A DNA stretch of 64,000 nucleotides, taken from assembly GCA_009773165.1 (NCBI GenBank), contig WOUZ01000012.1, positions 31,766 to 95,765 of the forward strand, in the 5' to 3' direction. The notes beneath the pieces are model-generated. The model was not told the origin of the DNA and did not search any database. It saw nothing but the letters and a program-made list of their open reading frames with translations. The stretch comes from Bacteroidota bacterium. GTDB lineage: Bacteria > Bacteroidota > Bacteroidia > Bacteroidales > F082. Shown here piece by piece: positions 53,703 to 63,216 of the stretch (the stretch's first letter is position 1; each line of letters opens with the position of its first letter). The translations under genes were made by a program, and so were the position numbers.

Positions 53703-53710
53703 CAAAACTA
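53703..53710 (-). promoter_or_regulatory. -7 element for the M16 pair
   Basis: The minus strand reads TAGTTTTG (TAnnTTTG) 17 bp upstream of the ATG at 53685; it decides against the longer start at 53715. Confidence 0.5.
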
Positions 53711-53844
53711 AGCATTTATCCGGGATTGCGCTAGCTGAGGATGTAAGAAGGTTCATGAACGATTCGATTTCACTTGGGTTTTTATATCTGGGAGTAGTAG
53801 TTGCTAATTATAACTATTTTACTGTTTAGGCCCAGTTTTTTATC

Positions 53845-53852
53845 TAATTTTG
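53845..53852 (+). promoter_or_regulatory. -7 element for glyA
   Basis: TAATTTTG (TAnnTTTG), with TTTA at 53825-53828 as a weak -33 candidate (16-nt gap). The leader would be about 37 nt. Confidence 0.5.
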
Positions 53853-53896
53853 CAGCAGTAAATTAAATGTACCACAAATAGAACCACCTATTTTAT

Positions 53897-55177
53897 ATGG
53901 AAAGAGATAATATAATTTTTGATTTGATTCAAAAAGAAAAAGACCGTCAGATGCATGGCATTGAGCTTATTGCCTCTGAAAATTTTGTTAGCGATCAGGT
54001 GCTGGAAGCCATGGGATCGGTACTAACAAACAAATATGCTGAAGGTTATCCTGGCAAACGCTATTACGGTGGTTGCGAAATTGTGGATCAAACCGAGCAG
54101 CTGGCGATCGACAGGGCCTGTGAACTGTTTGATGCTGAATACGCCAATGTGCAACCGCATTCCGGAGCGCAGGCAAATATGGCGGTGTTTTTAACCTGCC
54201 TTCAGCCCGGCGATACCTTTATGGGACTCGACCTATCGCATGGCGGCCATCTTTCACATGGCTCTCCTGTTAACAGCAGTGGAATTCTTTATCGCCCCAT
54301 CGCTTATGGTGTTGATGAATCCACAGGTCTGATCAACTACGACAAGATGGAAGAGTTGGCAATGAAAGAGAAACCAAAAATGATTATTGCCGGCGCATCA
54401 GCCTATTCACGTGACTGGGACTATGAACGCATGCGCGATATCGCCGACGCCATAGATGCAATCCTAATCGCTGACATTTCACATCCTTCCGGACTTATTG
54501 CCAAAGGGTTACTGAACGATCCGATTGAATTTTGTCATATCGTTACTACTACAACACACAAAACTCTTCGCGGACCACGTGGCGGACTTATATTGATGGG
54601 AGAAGATTTTGAGAATCCATGGGGTTTGGCAACACCAAAAGGTGAATTGAAAATGATGTCGGCATTACTTAACTCAGCAGTTTTCCCCGGGATTCAGGGA
54701 GGTCCGCTCGAACATGTTATTGCAAGTAAAGCAGTTGCATTTGGCGAAGCACTCACCGATGGATATTTCCAATATATGTTACAGGTGAAACGCAATGCAG
54801 AAGTTATGGCAAAAGCTTTCATGAACAGAGGTTACCATGTTATTTCAGGAGGCACTGACAACCATCTCATGTTGATCGATTTACGCAGTAAATTCCCAAC
54901 CCTTACAGGAAAAGTAGTAGAAAATACGCTCGTTAAAGCAGATATCACCATCAACAAAAACATGGTTCCCTTCGATAGCCGTTCTCCATTCCAAACTTCA
55001 GGCCTTCGTGTTGGAACTCCTGCTATCACCACCCGTGGACTTAAAGAGCAACATATGGAACCTATCGTTGACCTGATTGATGAAGTTATCAGTAATGTTG
55101 AAAATGAACAGGTTATCAATGCCGTTCGAGCTAAAGTGAATACACTTATGGCTGATTTCCCGCTTTTTGGATGGTAA
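53897..55177 (+). CDS. glyA: Serine hydroxymethyltransferase
   Basis: A 426-aa PLP enzyme that interconverts serine and glycine with tetrahydrofolate, the main source of one-carbon units. Motifs: [68 protein letters not shown], and [14 protein letters not shown] with the Schiff-base Lys K222. Length and motifs are fully standard. It is monocistronic, with its own promoter and a downstream hairpin. Confidence 0.97.
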   Translation: MERDNIIFDLIQKEKDRQMHGIELIASENFVSDQVLEAMGSVLTNKYAEGYPGKRYYGGCEIVDQTEQLAIDRACELFDAEYANVQPHSGAQANMAVFLTCLQPGDTFMGLDLSHGGHLSHGSPVNSSGILYRPIAYGVDESTGLINYDKMEELAMKEKPKMIIAGASAYSRDWDYERMRDIADAIDAILIADISHPSGLIAKGLLNDPIEFCHIVTTTTHKTLRGPRGGLILMGEDFENPWGLATPKGELKMMSALLNSAVFPGIQGGPLEHVIASKAVAFGEALTDGYFQYMLQVKRNAEVMAKAFMNRGYHVISGGTDNHLMLIDLRSKFPTLTGKVVENTLVKADITINKNMVPFDSRSPFQTSGLRVGTPAITTRGLKEQHMEPIVDLIDEVISNVENEQVINAVRAKVNTLMADFPLFGW

Positions 55178-55236
55178 TGTTTAATGACACCAAAGGCATG
55201 TAGAATCTGATTTAATTCCTGCCTCACTAAAAATAG

Positions 55237-55285
55237 AAGTGCTGTTAATGACTCTTGTCTTTAAAGGCACTTTTTCTTTTTTTAC
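55237..55285 (+). terminator. Terminator after glyA, possibly bidirectional
   Basis: AAGTGC (55237-55242) pairs with GCACTT (55267-55272), with inner TTAA/TTAA pairing. The plus strand continues into a long T-rich tract. The opposite strand also has T residues, so it may also end the TPR-moaC transcript. Confidence 0.55.
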
Positions 55286-55295
55286 TATGCCTGGT

Positions 55296-57287
55296 CTATT
55301 TTGCTGTGCAGTATTTTCTTATAACAGCATATGATTCCGTGATACCAAGTTCACCAGCTTTCGACAAATCGTCACACGCCAAACGATTTTCATTCAGATA
55401 AAGCAATGTAAGAGCCCTGTTGTAATAAGCTTCGCCAATAGTGGGTTCGATTGCTATGGCATCGGAGAAGGCGTCGATAGCCGGATGAAATGCTCCCGTT
55501 TGCAACAAGAAATTGCCTTTATTATAGATAGCGAAAGCGTTTTTTGGAGCTATTTGCAATGCTTGTTTTATCGCATTAAAAGCAGGAATGAGGTTAAGTG
55601 TTTGATCTTCTTTTGATTCCGGCTGAAAGGGAGCAGCATTACCTTGCTGAATAGTTACGGCACGAACATCATTTTCGCTTAGCACCCGTCCTTCTTCCTG
55701 ATCGAACAGTACTACAGCTTCATTCATTCGTGCTGGTAATCCCAATGGGTCATTGTTAGGAATAGATGCATAATGTGTCAGACTTCGTGAAAGATTGTTT
55801 CGTGCCTGATTCAGAACCCCAATTAATAACTGTTGCACGTTGTATGGCAGCTTTGAATCCTTTAGAAGATTTTCCTGATTTTGAAGATCATTGGATTCAA
55901 ATTGCTGATTTTGACATATGTAGGCCAAATGAAGTGTTTCGGGTAATGAGCTGTTAAGATGCTGAATCGTCAGGTCGGTATATCCGGGCAGTTGATTTGC
56001 TATAGTTTTTTCCTGAGTTGGCTTAAAGCTAATTACAAAATTTCTGAAAGGCTTGATATCAACATTCCTGAACTGAGGACGTTGTTGTGCCATATTTCCA
56101 CTTATAAAGTCGGCTTCAAGAGCAATAATCTGATTAAAATAAGTGGAATCGGCGTATCTTCCAAACAGGCTTTCAGGATCGGCATTGCTGTCGTCAAGAT
56201 CCTGTATGATGGCGAGTGCTTTGGCATAATCTGCTTCTGATCCCGACCTGTCTTTTATCTGTTTGCGGACCAACGATCTGTTTACCAAAGCACCAACAAA
56301 ACCTGGAAAAAGATCAATTGCATTAGTGAAATCTTTCTCAGCTTCGCGGTATTGCTCCATTTGAAAATTAATAACTCCGAGGTTGAAATGGCTGTAAATG
56401 TTTGTCGGGTTGATCAGTATAACCTGTTGATACAACACTTTTGCTTCGGGGAGCTCATTGCGAAGAGAATGAATCAATGCGCGGTTGTAATATGTGAGAG
56501 CGTTTCGTGTATCGAGGATATTTACTTGTTCAAAATCGTTGAGAGCCTGTAGGGTATCGCCTTGCAAAAGTCGGATATGTGCTCTTTGAAAATATACTGC
56601 CGGATTTTGGGCGTCGAGTTTAAGCGCCTGATCGAGATCGCTGAGAGCGCCTTCGAAATCATTCAGTTCAGACCTGAGCATGCCACGTCTAACCCACGCT
56701 TCACTATCGAAATGGTCGTGAAAAACAGCTTTGTCGAGATCAGATAACGCTTCTTCTTTCAATCCCGACAATCTTTTTGCAATGCCTCTGTTGAGCCATG
56801 CATTTGAAAGACGTGGATAGATCAGCAAGGCCATATCGTAATTTTTTATGGCTGATTCAAAATCATCCAGGTGCATGTCAGTCGCTCCGGCTGCCACATA
56901 AAGTTCAGCATTATACGGATCAATTTCGAGTGCTTTTTTGAAATCAGTTTTGGCGTCGTAATAATTTGTCATACGGTCGTTTACGATGCCTCGATAATGA
57001 TATGCACGTGCATAAAGTGGATGCAAACGAATCGTTTCGTTGAAATCGTTTAACGAACCGGCATAATCGTTGAGGTTGAATTTGGCGATGCCTCTAAAAA
57101 ACCAAGCCTCAAAATGATCAGGCCGTGCCTGGATGGCTGTGTTGAAATTACGGATCGCTTCGGTGTTACGGTCTTCAGAGAGTTCAATACGCCCAGCTGT
57201 CACAAAATGCCTGTAATTGACTTGTGAAAAAACAGGATGTATGCAAGTGATAACAAACACCAAAATGACAAGGCTTCTTTGCATCAT
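55296..57287 (-). CDS. Exported TPR-repeat protein
   Basis: About 663 aa from the ATG at 57287 (or 57284). Signal peptide MMQRSLVILVFVITCIHPVFSQ. Around ten tetratricopeptide repeats cover ~25-370 (for example AWFFRGIAKFNLNDYAGSLNDF and AYHYRGIVNDRMTNYYDAK, each shown in part), then a less regular region and two more TPRs near the C-terminus (AIYNKGNFLLQTGAFHPAI, EAYYNRALTLLYLNENRLA). TPR arrays bind protein partners, here in the periplasm or at the outer membrane. It starts 10 bp after the moaC stop, so it is cotranscribed with a molybdenum-cofactor gene though no functional link is evident. Confidence 0.85.
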   Translation of the reverse strand: MMQRSLVILVFVITCIHPVFSQVNYRHFVTAGRIELSEDRNTEAIRNFNTAIQARPDHFEAWFFRGIAKFNLNDYAGSLNDFNETIRLHPLYARAYHYRGIVNDRMTNYYDAKTDFKKALEIDPYNAELYVAAGATDMHLDDFESAIKNYDMALLIYPRLSNAWLNRGIAKRLSGLKEEALSDLDKAVFHDHFDSEAWVRRGMLRSELNDFEGALSDLDQALKLDAQNPAVYFQRAHIRLLQGDTLQALNDFEQVNILDTRNALTYYNRALIHSLRNELPEAKVLYQQVILINPTNIYSHFNLGVINFQMEQYREAEKDFTNAIDLFPGFVGALVNRSLVRKQIKDRSGSEADYAKALAIIQDLDDSNADPESLFGRYADSTYFNQIIALEADFISGNMAQQRPQFRNVDIKPFRNFVISFKPTQEKTIANQLPGYTDLTIQHLNSSLPETLHLAYICQNQQFESNDLQNQENLLKDSKLPYNVQQLLIGVLNQARNNLSRSLTHYASIPNNDPLGLPARMNEAVVLFDQEEGRVLSENDVRAVTIQQGNAAPFQPESKEDQTLNLIPAFNAIKQALQIAPKNAFAIYNKGNFLLQTGAFHPAIDAFSDAIAIEPTIGEAYYNRALTLLYLNENRLACDDLSKAGELGITESYAVIRKYCTAK

Positions 57288-57297
57288 GATAAACCGG

Positions 57298-57750
57298 TCA
57301 GAGGTTTGATTTTGTTTTTTCAACAAGATGTATATCATTCATAACCATACTTTTATCTACTGCTTTGCACATGTCGTAAATAGTTAGTAAAGCAATTTGA
57401 ACGGCAGTTAGCGCCTCCATCTCAACACCTGTGTTTCCGGTACATTTCACCTCTGAATGAATGTGAACACCGTTCTCCTGAAGCATGGCTTTTACTTTGA
57501 TTGAAGAAAGCAAAAGGGGATGACAAAGAGGAATAAGCATCGAAGTTTGTTTAGCTGCCTGAATGCCAGCAATTTCTGCCACAGTAAGCACGTCGCCTTT
57601 TTTCATTTCGTTGTCACGGATGAGGGCGCATGTGGAAGGTTGCAGTTGAATAAAACCTTCGGCTCGCGCCACACGGTGCTGCATCGGTTTTGGACTTACA
57701 TCCACCATGCTGGCTTTACCACTTTCATCGGTATGTGAGAATTTTGACAT
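57298..57750 (-). CDS. moaC: MoaC, cyclic pyranopterin monophosphate synthase
   Basis: 150 aa from the ATG at 57750. It converts the MoaA product into cyclic pyranopterin monophosphate. Motifs: SHTDESGKASMVDVSPKP, AGIQAAKQTSMLIPLCHPL, VKCTGNTGVEMEALTAVQ and LTIYDMCKAVDKSMVMND with the catalytic Asp/Lys region. The frame extends to 57783, but a -7 element at 57769-57776 falls within that part. moaA and moeA are elsewhere in the window, so the pathway genes are split. Confidence 0.95.
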   Translation of the reverse strand: MSKFSHTDESGKASMVDVSPKPMQHRVARAEGFIQLQPSTCALIRDNEMKKGDVLTVAEIAGIQAAKQTSMLIPLCHPLLLSSIKVKAMLQENGVHIHSEVKCTGNTGVEMEALTAVQIALLTIYDMCKAVDKSMVMNDIHLVEKTKSNL

Positions 57751-57768
57751 AACAGAAATATTATCCTG

Positions 57769-57776
57769 CAAATGTA
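57769..57776 (-). promoter_or_regulatory. -7 element for moaC and the TPR gene
   Basis: The minus strand reads TACATTTG (TAnnTTTG) 18 bp upstream of the ATG at 57750. Confidence 0.45.
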
Positions 57777-57922
57777 ATTTCAAACAACAATCAACTTACC
57801 ATTTTAAATCTTTTTGGCATTATTTTAGTTGATTTTGTTATTCATTAGTGGTGTAATTGTCCTGCCAATATTGACTTGTTACCAATTTTAAATAGGTTGA
57901 ATTTCTCACAATAAACATGAGA

Positions 57923-58351
57923 TTAAATTCCCTCCGTGTACTTTTTAAAATTATTAAGTATTGCCTGCCAGCCATTTCGCTGGAGTTCTATAGGGTTTTC
58001 AGTCTCGGGGTCAAAAGTTATAATTACCTCAGTTTGCTTATCCAAATTGTGGAATTGCACACTGACTGATCGATCCCCAAATTCATAGGTAAAATCTAGT
58101 CCTTCGTTTATTTCAGTGTAATAAGCCTCAAAATCAAACCCAAAACTTCCATCTTTAGCTTCCATGCGTGCTAGATATTTCCCTCCAATTTGCATATTGT
58201 TAGAGGCTGAAGGGCAATGCCAACTTGGATCAGCAAAATTCCATTTAGTAATATGTTCAGGTTTTGTATAACAGTTCCACACTTTTACAATGTCGGCGTC
58301 AACCGTTGCTCTTATCATAATTTTATCCATTTTTTTCATTGTTTTAATCAT
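57923..58351 (-). CDS. SRPBCC/AHSA1-type small-ligand-binding protein
   Basis: 142 aa. The START-like fold typical of AHSA1 proteins is indicated by IRATVDADIVKVWNCYTKPEHITKW, the central GGKYLARMEAKDGSFGFDFEA, VIITFDPETENP, and the C-terminal helix QRNGWQAILNNFKKY. Members bind hydrophobic ligands or Hsp90-like partners; most are unassigned. Three in-frame ATGs (58351, 58339, 58330) are possible. It is transcribed alone. Confidence 0.85.
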   Translation of the reverse strand: MIKTMKKMDKIMIRATVDADIVKVWNCYTKPEHITKWNFADPSWHCPSASNNMQIGGKYLARMEAKDGSFGFDFEAYYTEINEGLDFTYEFGDRSVSVQFHNLDKQTEVIITFDPETENPIELQRNGWQAILNNFKKYTEGI

Positions 58352-58675
58352 TTTATGCGTTCAAGATACCTATGATTTAAACTATTTTATACAAGTTTTA
58401 AATAGGTAACTTAATCTAAGTATTTCAAAATTTACGATAAAAGTAACAAAAATCCCAACCATGTTCCATATTCCAACGAGTTTGGGATAAGCCTGATGAC
58501 GTTAATAATAATTATTAGTGATGTTGTTTTTTTGTGTTACTTGTCATGCATGACTTTTACCTTTAACAGTAGAAATCAGCATTTTAATGCATTACAACAT
58601 CTACAAACAATAGAATTGATTCACCTGATAAAGCTGTTTGTTAATTGCAAAAAGTTGATATCAGTTCGAAAAAAG
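58352..58675. other. Intergenic, no gene seen
   Basis: 324 bp of AT-rich DNA between the SRPBCC and FMN-binding genes. The only open frame (61 codons, plus strand) has no recognisable features or coding bias and was not called. Confidence 0.6.
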
Positions 58676-59251
58676 TCATGAATTTTCCTTTTTTAAAAGA
58701 AGTTTCAGCAAGCTCGTTTTATGTTCTATATCAATAGCGGTAGCTTCAACTGAAATGGTAGCTCCTGAAATGGCATCAACATTTTTACCTACAATAAGAT
58801 TTGACTCGCCTCTGTAACCCTGAAATTGTCTTAACCAACTTTTTGCTGTAACTTCTTGTCCATGAGTGGCCTGATAATTGAATATTTTCACTTTTTGAAT
58901 GGTGCAAGTTGAATCGTACAGGATATAATAGTCGAAAAACTCACTTTCCTTGGCAGATAATTGGTTGTCATTAATCGAACATCCTCCCGCTCTGCAAGTT
59001 GTTACACGACCAACAAACAGGTAAGCTCTTCCCGTTGATTGAGAATTAGTGTGAACTGAAAAATATTTTCCTAAATAGATTTGTTTGGCGATATCAGGAG
59101 GAATCGACAATTCTTCAATTGTAAAATTTGTTCCAGCTGCAGTTTCCAATTCTTTTTGCAGCATTCTGGGATAATAATTCATACTATCCTGAGCTACAAG
59201 GTAAGTAGTGGATATGACAAAGGTTATTAGTAAGATTATGGTTCTATCCAT
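58676..59251 (-). CDS. Exported FMN-binding-domain protein
   Basis: 191 aa from the ATG at 59251. Signal peptide MDRTIILLITFVISTTYLVAQ. The C-terminal FMN-binding domain has the flavinylation motif DAISGATIS, in which Thr is the covalent FMN site in RnfG/NqrC-type proteins, preceded by TAKSWLRQFQGYRGESN. A CRAGGC pair lies mid-protein and could form a disulfide or metal site. The start was set to follow the porin stop by 10 bp; the longer frame overlaps the porin gene and lacks a signal peptide. The protein is probably a periplasmic electron carrier. No ApbE flavin transferase or Rnf/Nqr genes are in the window. Confidence 0.85.
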   Translation of the reverse strand: MDRTIILLITFVISTTYLVAQDSMNYYPRMLQKELETAAGTNFTIEELSIPPDIAKQIYLGKYFSVHTNSQSTGRAYLFVGRVTTCRAGGCSINDNQLSAKESEFFDYYILYDSTCTIQKVKIFNYQATHGQEVTAKSWLRQFQGYRGESNLIVGKNVDAISGATISVEATAIDIEHKTSLLKLLLKKENS

Positions 59252-59261
59252 AAAACTGATA

Positions 59262-60464
59262 TTAAAACATGACACCTACACCTGCATTAAAAATTTTCGA
59301 ATATTCGGATGCGGCAGCCGATTTTATGAATTGCATATCTGCTTTTATAACAGCACCTTTTGTTAGTTTGTAAGTTAATCCGGTTGTGATTGCTTGGTTG
59401 TTATATGCTTTGTTTTTTTGAAGTAAACCTTCTGTAGCGAAATGAGTGTCGTAATTTTCGAATCGAATAAAAGGTATCAATTCGGCTTTCGTTTGATTTA
59501 GTTTCAATACATTGTAGCCTGCTTCTATGTAATACCCCATCATTGCACTGCCTAAATCGTTTTGTTTGCCATTTTGTGCTGTAAAATTATTGTATTGCAG
59601 GGTGTTTGAAATCGATGTATAATAGAACTGACCACGCAATTGAAGTCCACCTAAATTATAACGTGCATCGAGGCCCAACATTGAAATGCCCGTAATTGAA
59701 GAATCAGCTTTGGCCACTGCGGAATCATCTTCTTTATCGATTCCATTGACCAGGGTGCTTTGTGTTTTTCCAAAATATCCTGAAAAGCCGATGTTTAAAC
59801 CTCTAAAACCATAGTATTCAACTTTTCCGCTTAGGTTAGGCGAGCTAATATAGGATTCAGCTCCTTTCTGCCTTCCGTTTCTAAACCCATTTTTGCCATT
59901 TAACATCCCAATATTGTTGAAACTGCTAAAACCATTAACAACATAAAGCTGATATTTTAGTGAGGCCTCAATAACGTTTCCATTTATGCCAATCCCAACC
60001 TCACGCCAGGTTGTTGGTGCAATCTTATTATCGACTAAAGGGCGTTCCACTCCATTAAAAGTAGTTGGTTCATGGTATTCATTAATTATTCCCATTGGAA
60101 TCAACATTAACCCAGCCCTCAGGTTTATGTAATTGTTTATTTTGTGCTGTAAAAAAGCTTGCTCGATATATACTTCACTAATGTGTTCAAACTCGATTTC
60201 AGAGATGAATTGCGTTTTTGAGCTAAAATTATAACCAATCAAAATAACCATACGATGGACGTCTAACGTGCCATTGTTCCTAGTCTCAGCACTCAATGGT
60301 TGGTTGTAATGAACTTCACCATACCCACCTAACATAAGTTTGCCATCTGTTGACAACATCTTTTCAGCACTGTTTTTATATGAATTTGTTATACTATCAG
60401 TTGATTGAGTATAAGCGCCTGATATTGCAGTTATTAAAAACACAATGAATAAAAAACCTCTCAT
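59262..60464 (-). CDS. Outer-membrane beta-barrel porin-like protein
   Basis: 400 aa. Signal peptide MRGFLFIVFLITAISGAYTQ. The body alternates amphipathic strands, beginning with LMLGGYGEVHYNQPLS, then FSSKTQFISEIEFEHISEVYIEQAFLQ, INLRAGLMLIPMGIINEYHEP, ASLKYQLYVVNGF, and ends in the terminal strand IFNAGVGVMF with Phe. The GMY/INEYHEP type of strand suggests the Porin_O_P superfamily. It precedes the FMN-binding protein by 10 bp in one operon, so the two probably act in one envelope process. Substrate unknown. A -7 element lies at 60492-60499. Confidence 0.8.
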   Translation of the reverse strand: MRGFLFIVFLITAISGAYTQSTDSITNSYKNSAEKMLSTDGKLMLGGYGEVHYNQPLSAETRNNGTLDVHRMVILIGYNFSSKTQFISEIEFEHISEVYIEQAFLQHKINNYINLRAGLMLIPMGIINEYHEPTTFNGVERPLVDNKIAPTTWREVGIGINGNVIEASLKYQLYVVNGFSSFNNIGMLNGKNGFRNGRQKGAESYISSPNLSGKVEYYGFRGLNIGFSGYFGKTQSTLVNGIDKEDDSAVAKADSSITGISMLGLDARYNLGGLQLRGQFYYTSISNTLQYNNFTAQNGKQNDLGSAMMGYYIEAGYNVLKLNQTKAELIPFIRFENYDTHFATEGLLQKNKAYNNQAITTGLTYKLTKGAVIKADMQFIKSAAASEYSKIFNAGVGVMF

Positions 60465-60802
60465 AATTATATCTGATTTAAATTATGGAGGCAAAGGTAT
60501 TAGCGATAATGGGAGGGCACAATCCCTAAAAGTAATGATTTTACGGGTATACATTAAACGGCCCTTAGCTTAGAAGCTATTTTCGAATCACCAATTGGAG
60601 GTGTAAAATTAAGCCCGAAAACATAACCTGTTTCTTCGAAGCAAACATCCTTGCCGGCAAAGGATTCTTAGCTGGTAACAGGATATTTTAATCTCATGTA
60701 TTGGCTTTTTTAAACTACCAGAAAGTTTTTTATCAAGAAGAGTTGATCATTCAAATGGCTATTTTTTGTTATGATCGAAATTGGACTCTAATAAATGCGA
60801 AA
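60465..60802 (-). promoter_or_regulatory. Intergenic region with -7 element for the porin/FMN operon
   Basis: 338 bp. The minus strand has TACCTTTG (60492-60499, TAnnTTTG) 28 bp upstream of the porin start. The rest shows no gene, RNA or hairpin that I can support. Confidence 0.45.
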
Positions 60803-61177
60803 TTATTTAGGCTTTCTTTTAAAAGAGTACGGTGTGGATTGGTCAAGTAGTATTGCCTCGTGAATGATTTCATTCATTAGTTGAAGTGGAATCTGTGATA
60901 TCTTTTCAAACTCAATGCCATAAACCTGTTTCCTGCCTTTACTGTCCAGCAATCCCTGATCGTTTGATAGTTCGTTTCCCCGAATAAAAGCCACTTCAAT
61001 TTTTCCTCCTTTCACAGGATTTAAAAAGCAAATCCAACTTCTGCCATAATAAAATGGAATCTTAAACCTGATTTTTTCGGTTAGGTTCAGACCTTTTGTA
61101 AATAAATCATGAAAGAAAAACAGCACTTCCCTTTGATTTCCTTCAAAATGATAGATATAGTCTTCAACTTCTGACAT
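60803..61177 (-). CDS. DUF1801-family protein
   Basis: 124 aa from the ATG at 61177 (MSEVEDYIYHFEGNQ...). It matches the DUF1801 (YdhG/YdeI-like) pattern: EVLFFFHDLFTKGLNLTEKIRFKIPFYYGR-type region, WICFLNPVKGGKIEVAFIRG, and the C-terminal VYGIEFEKISQIPLQ. The frame runs upstream to 61285 with no similarity, so the internal ATG was chosen. The family has no established biochemical role. Isolated, probably monocistronic. Confidence 0.8.
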   Translation of the reverse strand: MSEVEDYIYHFEGNQREVLFFFHDLFTKGLNLTEKIRFKIPFYYGRSWICFLNPVKGGKIEVAFIRGNELSNDQGLLDSKGRKQVYGIEFEKISQIPLQLMNEIIHEAILLDQSTPYSFKRKPK

Positions 61178-61309
61178 CCTTATATTATTTACATCCAGTA
61201 TGTTATGATCACTTTTTTCAAAAATCGAAATGCATGCCCGGAATTCTAGCAATAAGTAGTTTTGAAAAGCATTGAATTTTAGCAAATTATTGAATCATAT
61301 TGATACTTC

Positions 61310-61726
61310 TTATTTTGAGTTTGATCTTCTTTTTTCTAAACCAGATATTGTTTTCTTGATTCGGTTTCGGTTCATCCTTTGCATGAACATTAATGAGAAG
61401 TTCAGAACAATTACCAAAGCAATAATAAAGACTCCGCTAAAATATCCTTTTGTGTAGAAAAAGTATCCAATAGCTGCGCATAAGATGATAAGTGCAAAGT
61501 GAACCACCTCATTGAATAAAAGCCATTTTTTTGTCAAAATCAGAGAATCTATTTCGAATGGGTGTCCAATAAAGTATGACGGCATTTTTTCCTTCGGATT
61601 GACTTTGAGTACTGCCTTACCAATCGTAGCCATTATAAATTTATTAAGCATTCGGATTCCCAAAAGCTTGTATACTCTTTGGCTTGAAGTATCAATGCGA
61701 GAAGAATTTTGATTTTTAGCATTCAT
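61310..61726 (-). CDS. Small two-TM membrane protein of unknown function
   Basis: 138 aa, not recognised. There are two adjacent TM helices near residues 77-92 and 96-112 (HFALIILCAAIGYFF and SGVFIIALVIVLNFSLMF), a soluble N-terminal ~70 residues with MPSYFIGHPFEIDSL, and a strongly basic C-terminus (MQRMNRNRIKKTISGLEKRR). Start and frame are plausible but support is only from length and membrane pattern. Confidence 0.6.
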   Translation of the reverse strand: MNAKNQNSSRIDTSSQRVYKLLGIRMLNKFIMATIGKAVLKVNPKEKMPSYFIGHPFEIDSLILTKKWLLFNEVVHFALIILCAAIGYFFYTKGYFSGVFIIALVIVLNFSLMFMQRMNRNRIKKTISGLEKRRSNSK

Positions 61727-61928
61727 TTGATTGAACTGATTTTGTCATTCTTACAATGTAATTACTGCGATTAGCTTGTATGCGCTCGCTAAGCAGCAGA
61801 TTTCAAAGAGCTTTCTTGCATCAAATTTATAGTAAGGGTAGTCCTGATAGCAACAGGATCATTTTATATTACATCGTCATTTCTTGTATTAGATATGTGC
61901 AGCTTTTTCTTTAAGTAGTTATTTTGTT

Positions 61929-62321
61929 TTATTTCATTGAGTGTAAGCCAATTGTATTGCCTTCAGTATCCATAACAATAGAACAAAATCCATACTCGCC
62001 AATCTGGAATTTTTGTTGTAATACCTGTCCTCCTGCACTCTGAACTCTTGAAGTTTCATCGGCACAATCATCACAAGTGAAATAGACGATTGTTCCACCA
62101 GTTCCAGGTTTCATTTCACTGGTTTTACACAATGCCCCGCTGATATTTGCTTCGCCTTCAGCCCACGGAAAACTCAACATTTCTAAATCACTCATTTCTC
62201 CCGGGGTTTGCATCGGAATCATATTGATTTGTAAAACGCTTTCGTAGAATTGTTGTGCCCTGCTCATATCTTCCACATAAATTTCTATCCAGGTAAAAGG
62301 GTTCTTTGATAGTGTTGTCAT
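61929..62321 (-). CDS. VOC-family (glyoxalase-like) protein
   Basis: 130 aa. The vicinal oxygen chelate fold is indicated by the N-terminal NPFTWIEIYVEDMSRAQQFYESVL and the C-terminal QIGEYGFCSIVMDTEGNTIGLHS, with a middle strand GTGGTIVYFTCDD. Metal-binding positions expected for VOC enzymes are partly present (Glu in WIEIYV, His near the C-terminus). Members include glyoxalases, dioxygenases and antibiotic-binding proteins; none can be chosen here. Standalone gene. Confidence 0.87.
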   Translation of the reverse strand: MTTLSKNPFTWIEIYVEDMSRAQQFYESVLQINMIPMQTPGEMSDLEMLSFPWAEGEANISGALCKTSEMKPGTGGTIVYFTCDDCADETSRVQSAGGQVLQQKFQIGEYGFCSIVMDTEGNTIGLHSMK

Positions 62322-63216
62322 ATTTGTCTTTTTTTTAAGGGTTATTTGTTAAATATTATGGTTAAAAAACTGCAAATCATTACTAAACTCTAAACTGTCG
62401 TTTTTGTATTTACTTGATCTAATGGTTTAGTATTTTGTAACATATTAAAATCAATTATTATTTCAATTCTAATTCTTTACGGGGATTTCATTGCACGGCA
62501 TTTAGCAATTCAAAACTATGACTTTTTTCTTTTCTGGTAAAGGGGTACTTAATTTTTTATTCTTTCATACTTTTAGCAAAATTGGTCATTTAAGTTAAAG
62601 TTTACTTTGTTAGATAGAAACTTCTGTTTTTACCTAAACTTTGGATCATGAGATAATTTCAATCAGTGTTTTATGTTTCTAATTGGCGACTGGCATAAAT
62701 GGCGAATAACCAACGATGGTGTTGTGTGAATGCGCTATTATGAAGCCTGTTTGCATTTTAAGATTACCTCGTTGATGGTTTTTCGGGTTCTATAATTTAA
62801 GTTTCCAATCAAGTTTCTGGACGTCAATTCTTTCCTGACTTTCTTGAAAATAGAGTAACTCATTGTATTATCTGTCGTATATCACAGTAGTTCAGATAAT
62901 TAAAAATTCCGTTACCTGTCTATAATTGTTTTGTAAAGCAATCAAAACAATGAATTATGCAAGTCTTTACATTATTTATGTAATGCTTTTTTTGTAGTAG
63001 CTGCCTAAATTGCCATGTTTTTCACGGGATTTCCGGCTGAACTATTTAATCAAACAAGTTGAGATCAAAAAGCTCTTTCATTGATATGGGAACATTCACT
63101 TTACTGTTTTTTGAATAAAGTTAAACCTAAGGATAAGAATGGAAAGCGATATTCAGACAGCCTAAATCAACGGTGCTTAAGCACTAGGAGCGTAATAAAC
63201 TAATTCGAAACAAAAC
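62322..63216. other. Large intergenic region, no gene seen
   Basis: 895 bp, markedly AT-rich, with short open frames only and no visible RNA gene, terminator or mobile-element end. It may contain a decayed gene, a small RNA or the promoter of the ATPase gene; nothing can be supported from sequence alone. Confidence 0.5.

Noticed and set aside
58496..58681. 61-codon plus-strand frame in the gap before the FMN-binding gene
   Set aside because: No similarity, poor start context and it runs into the 3' end of the convergent gene; treated as chance.
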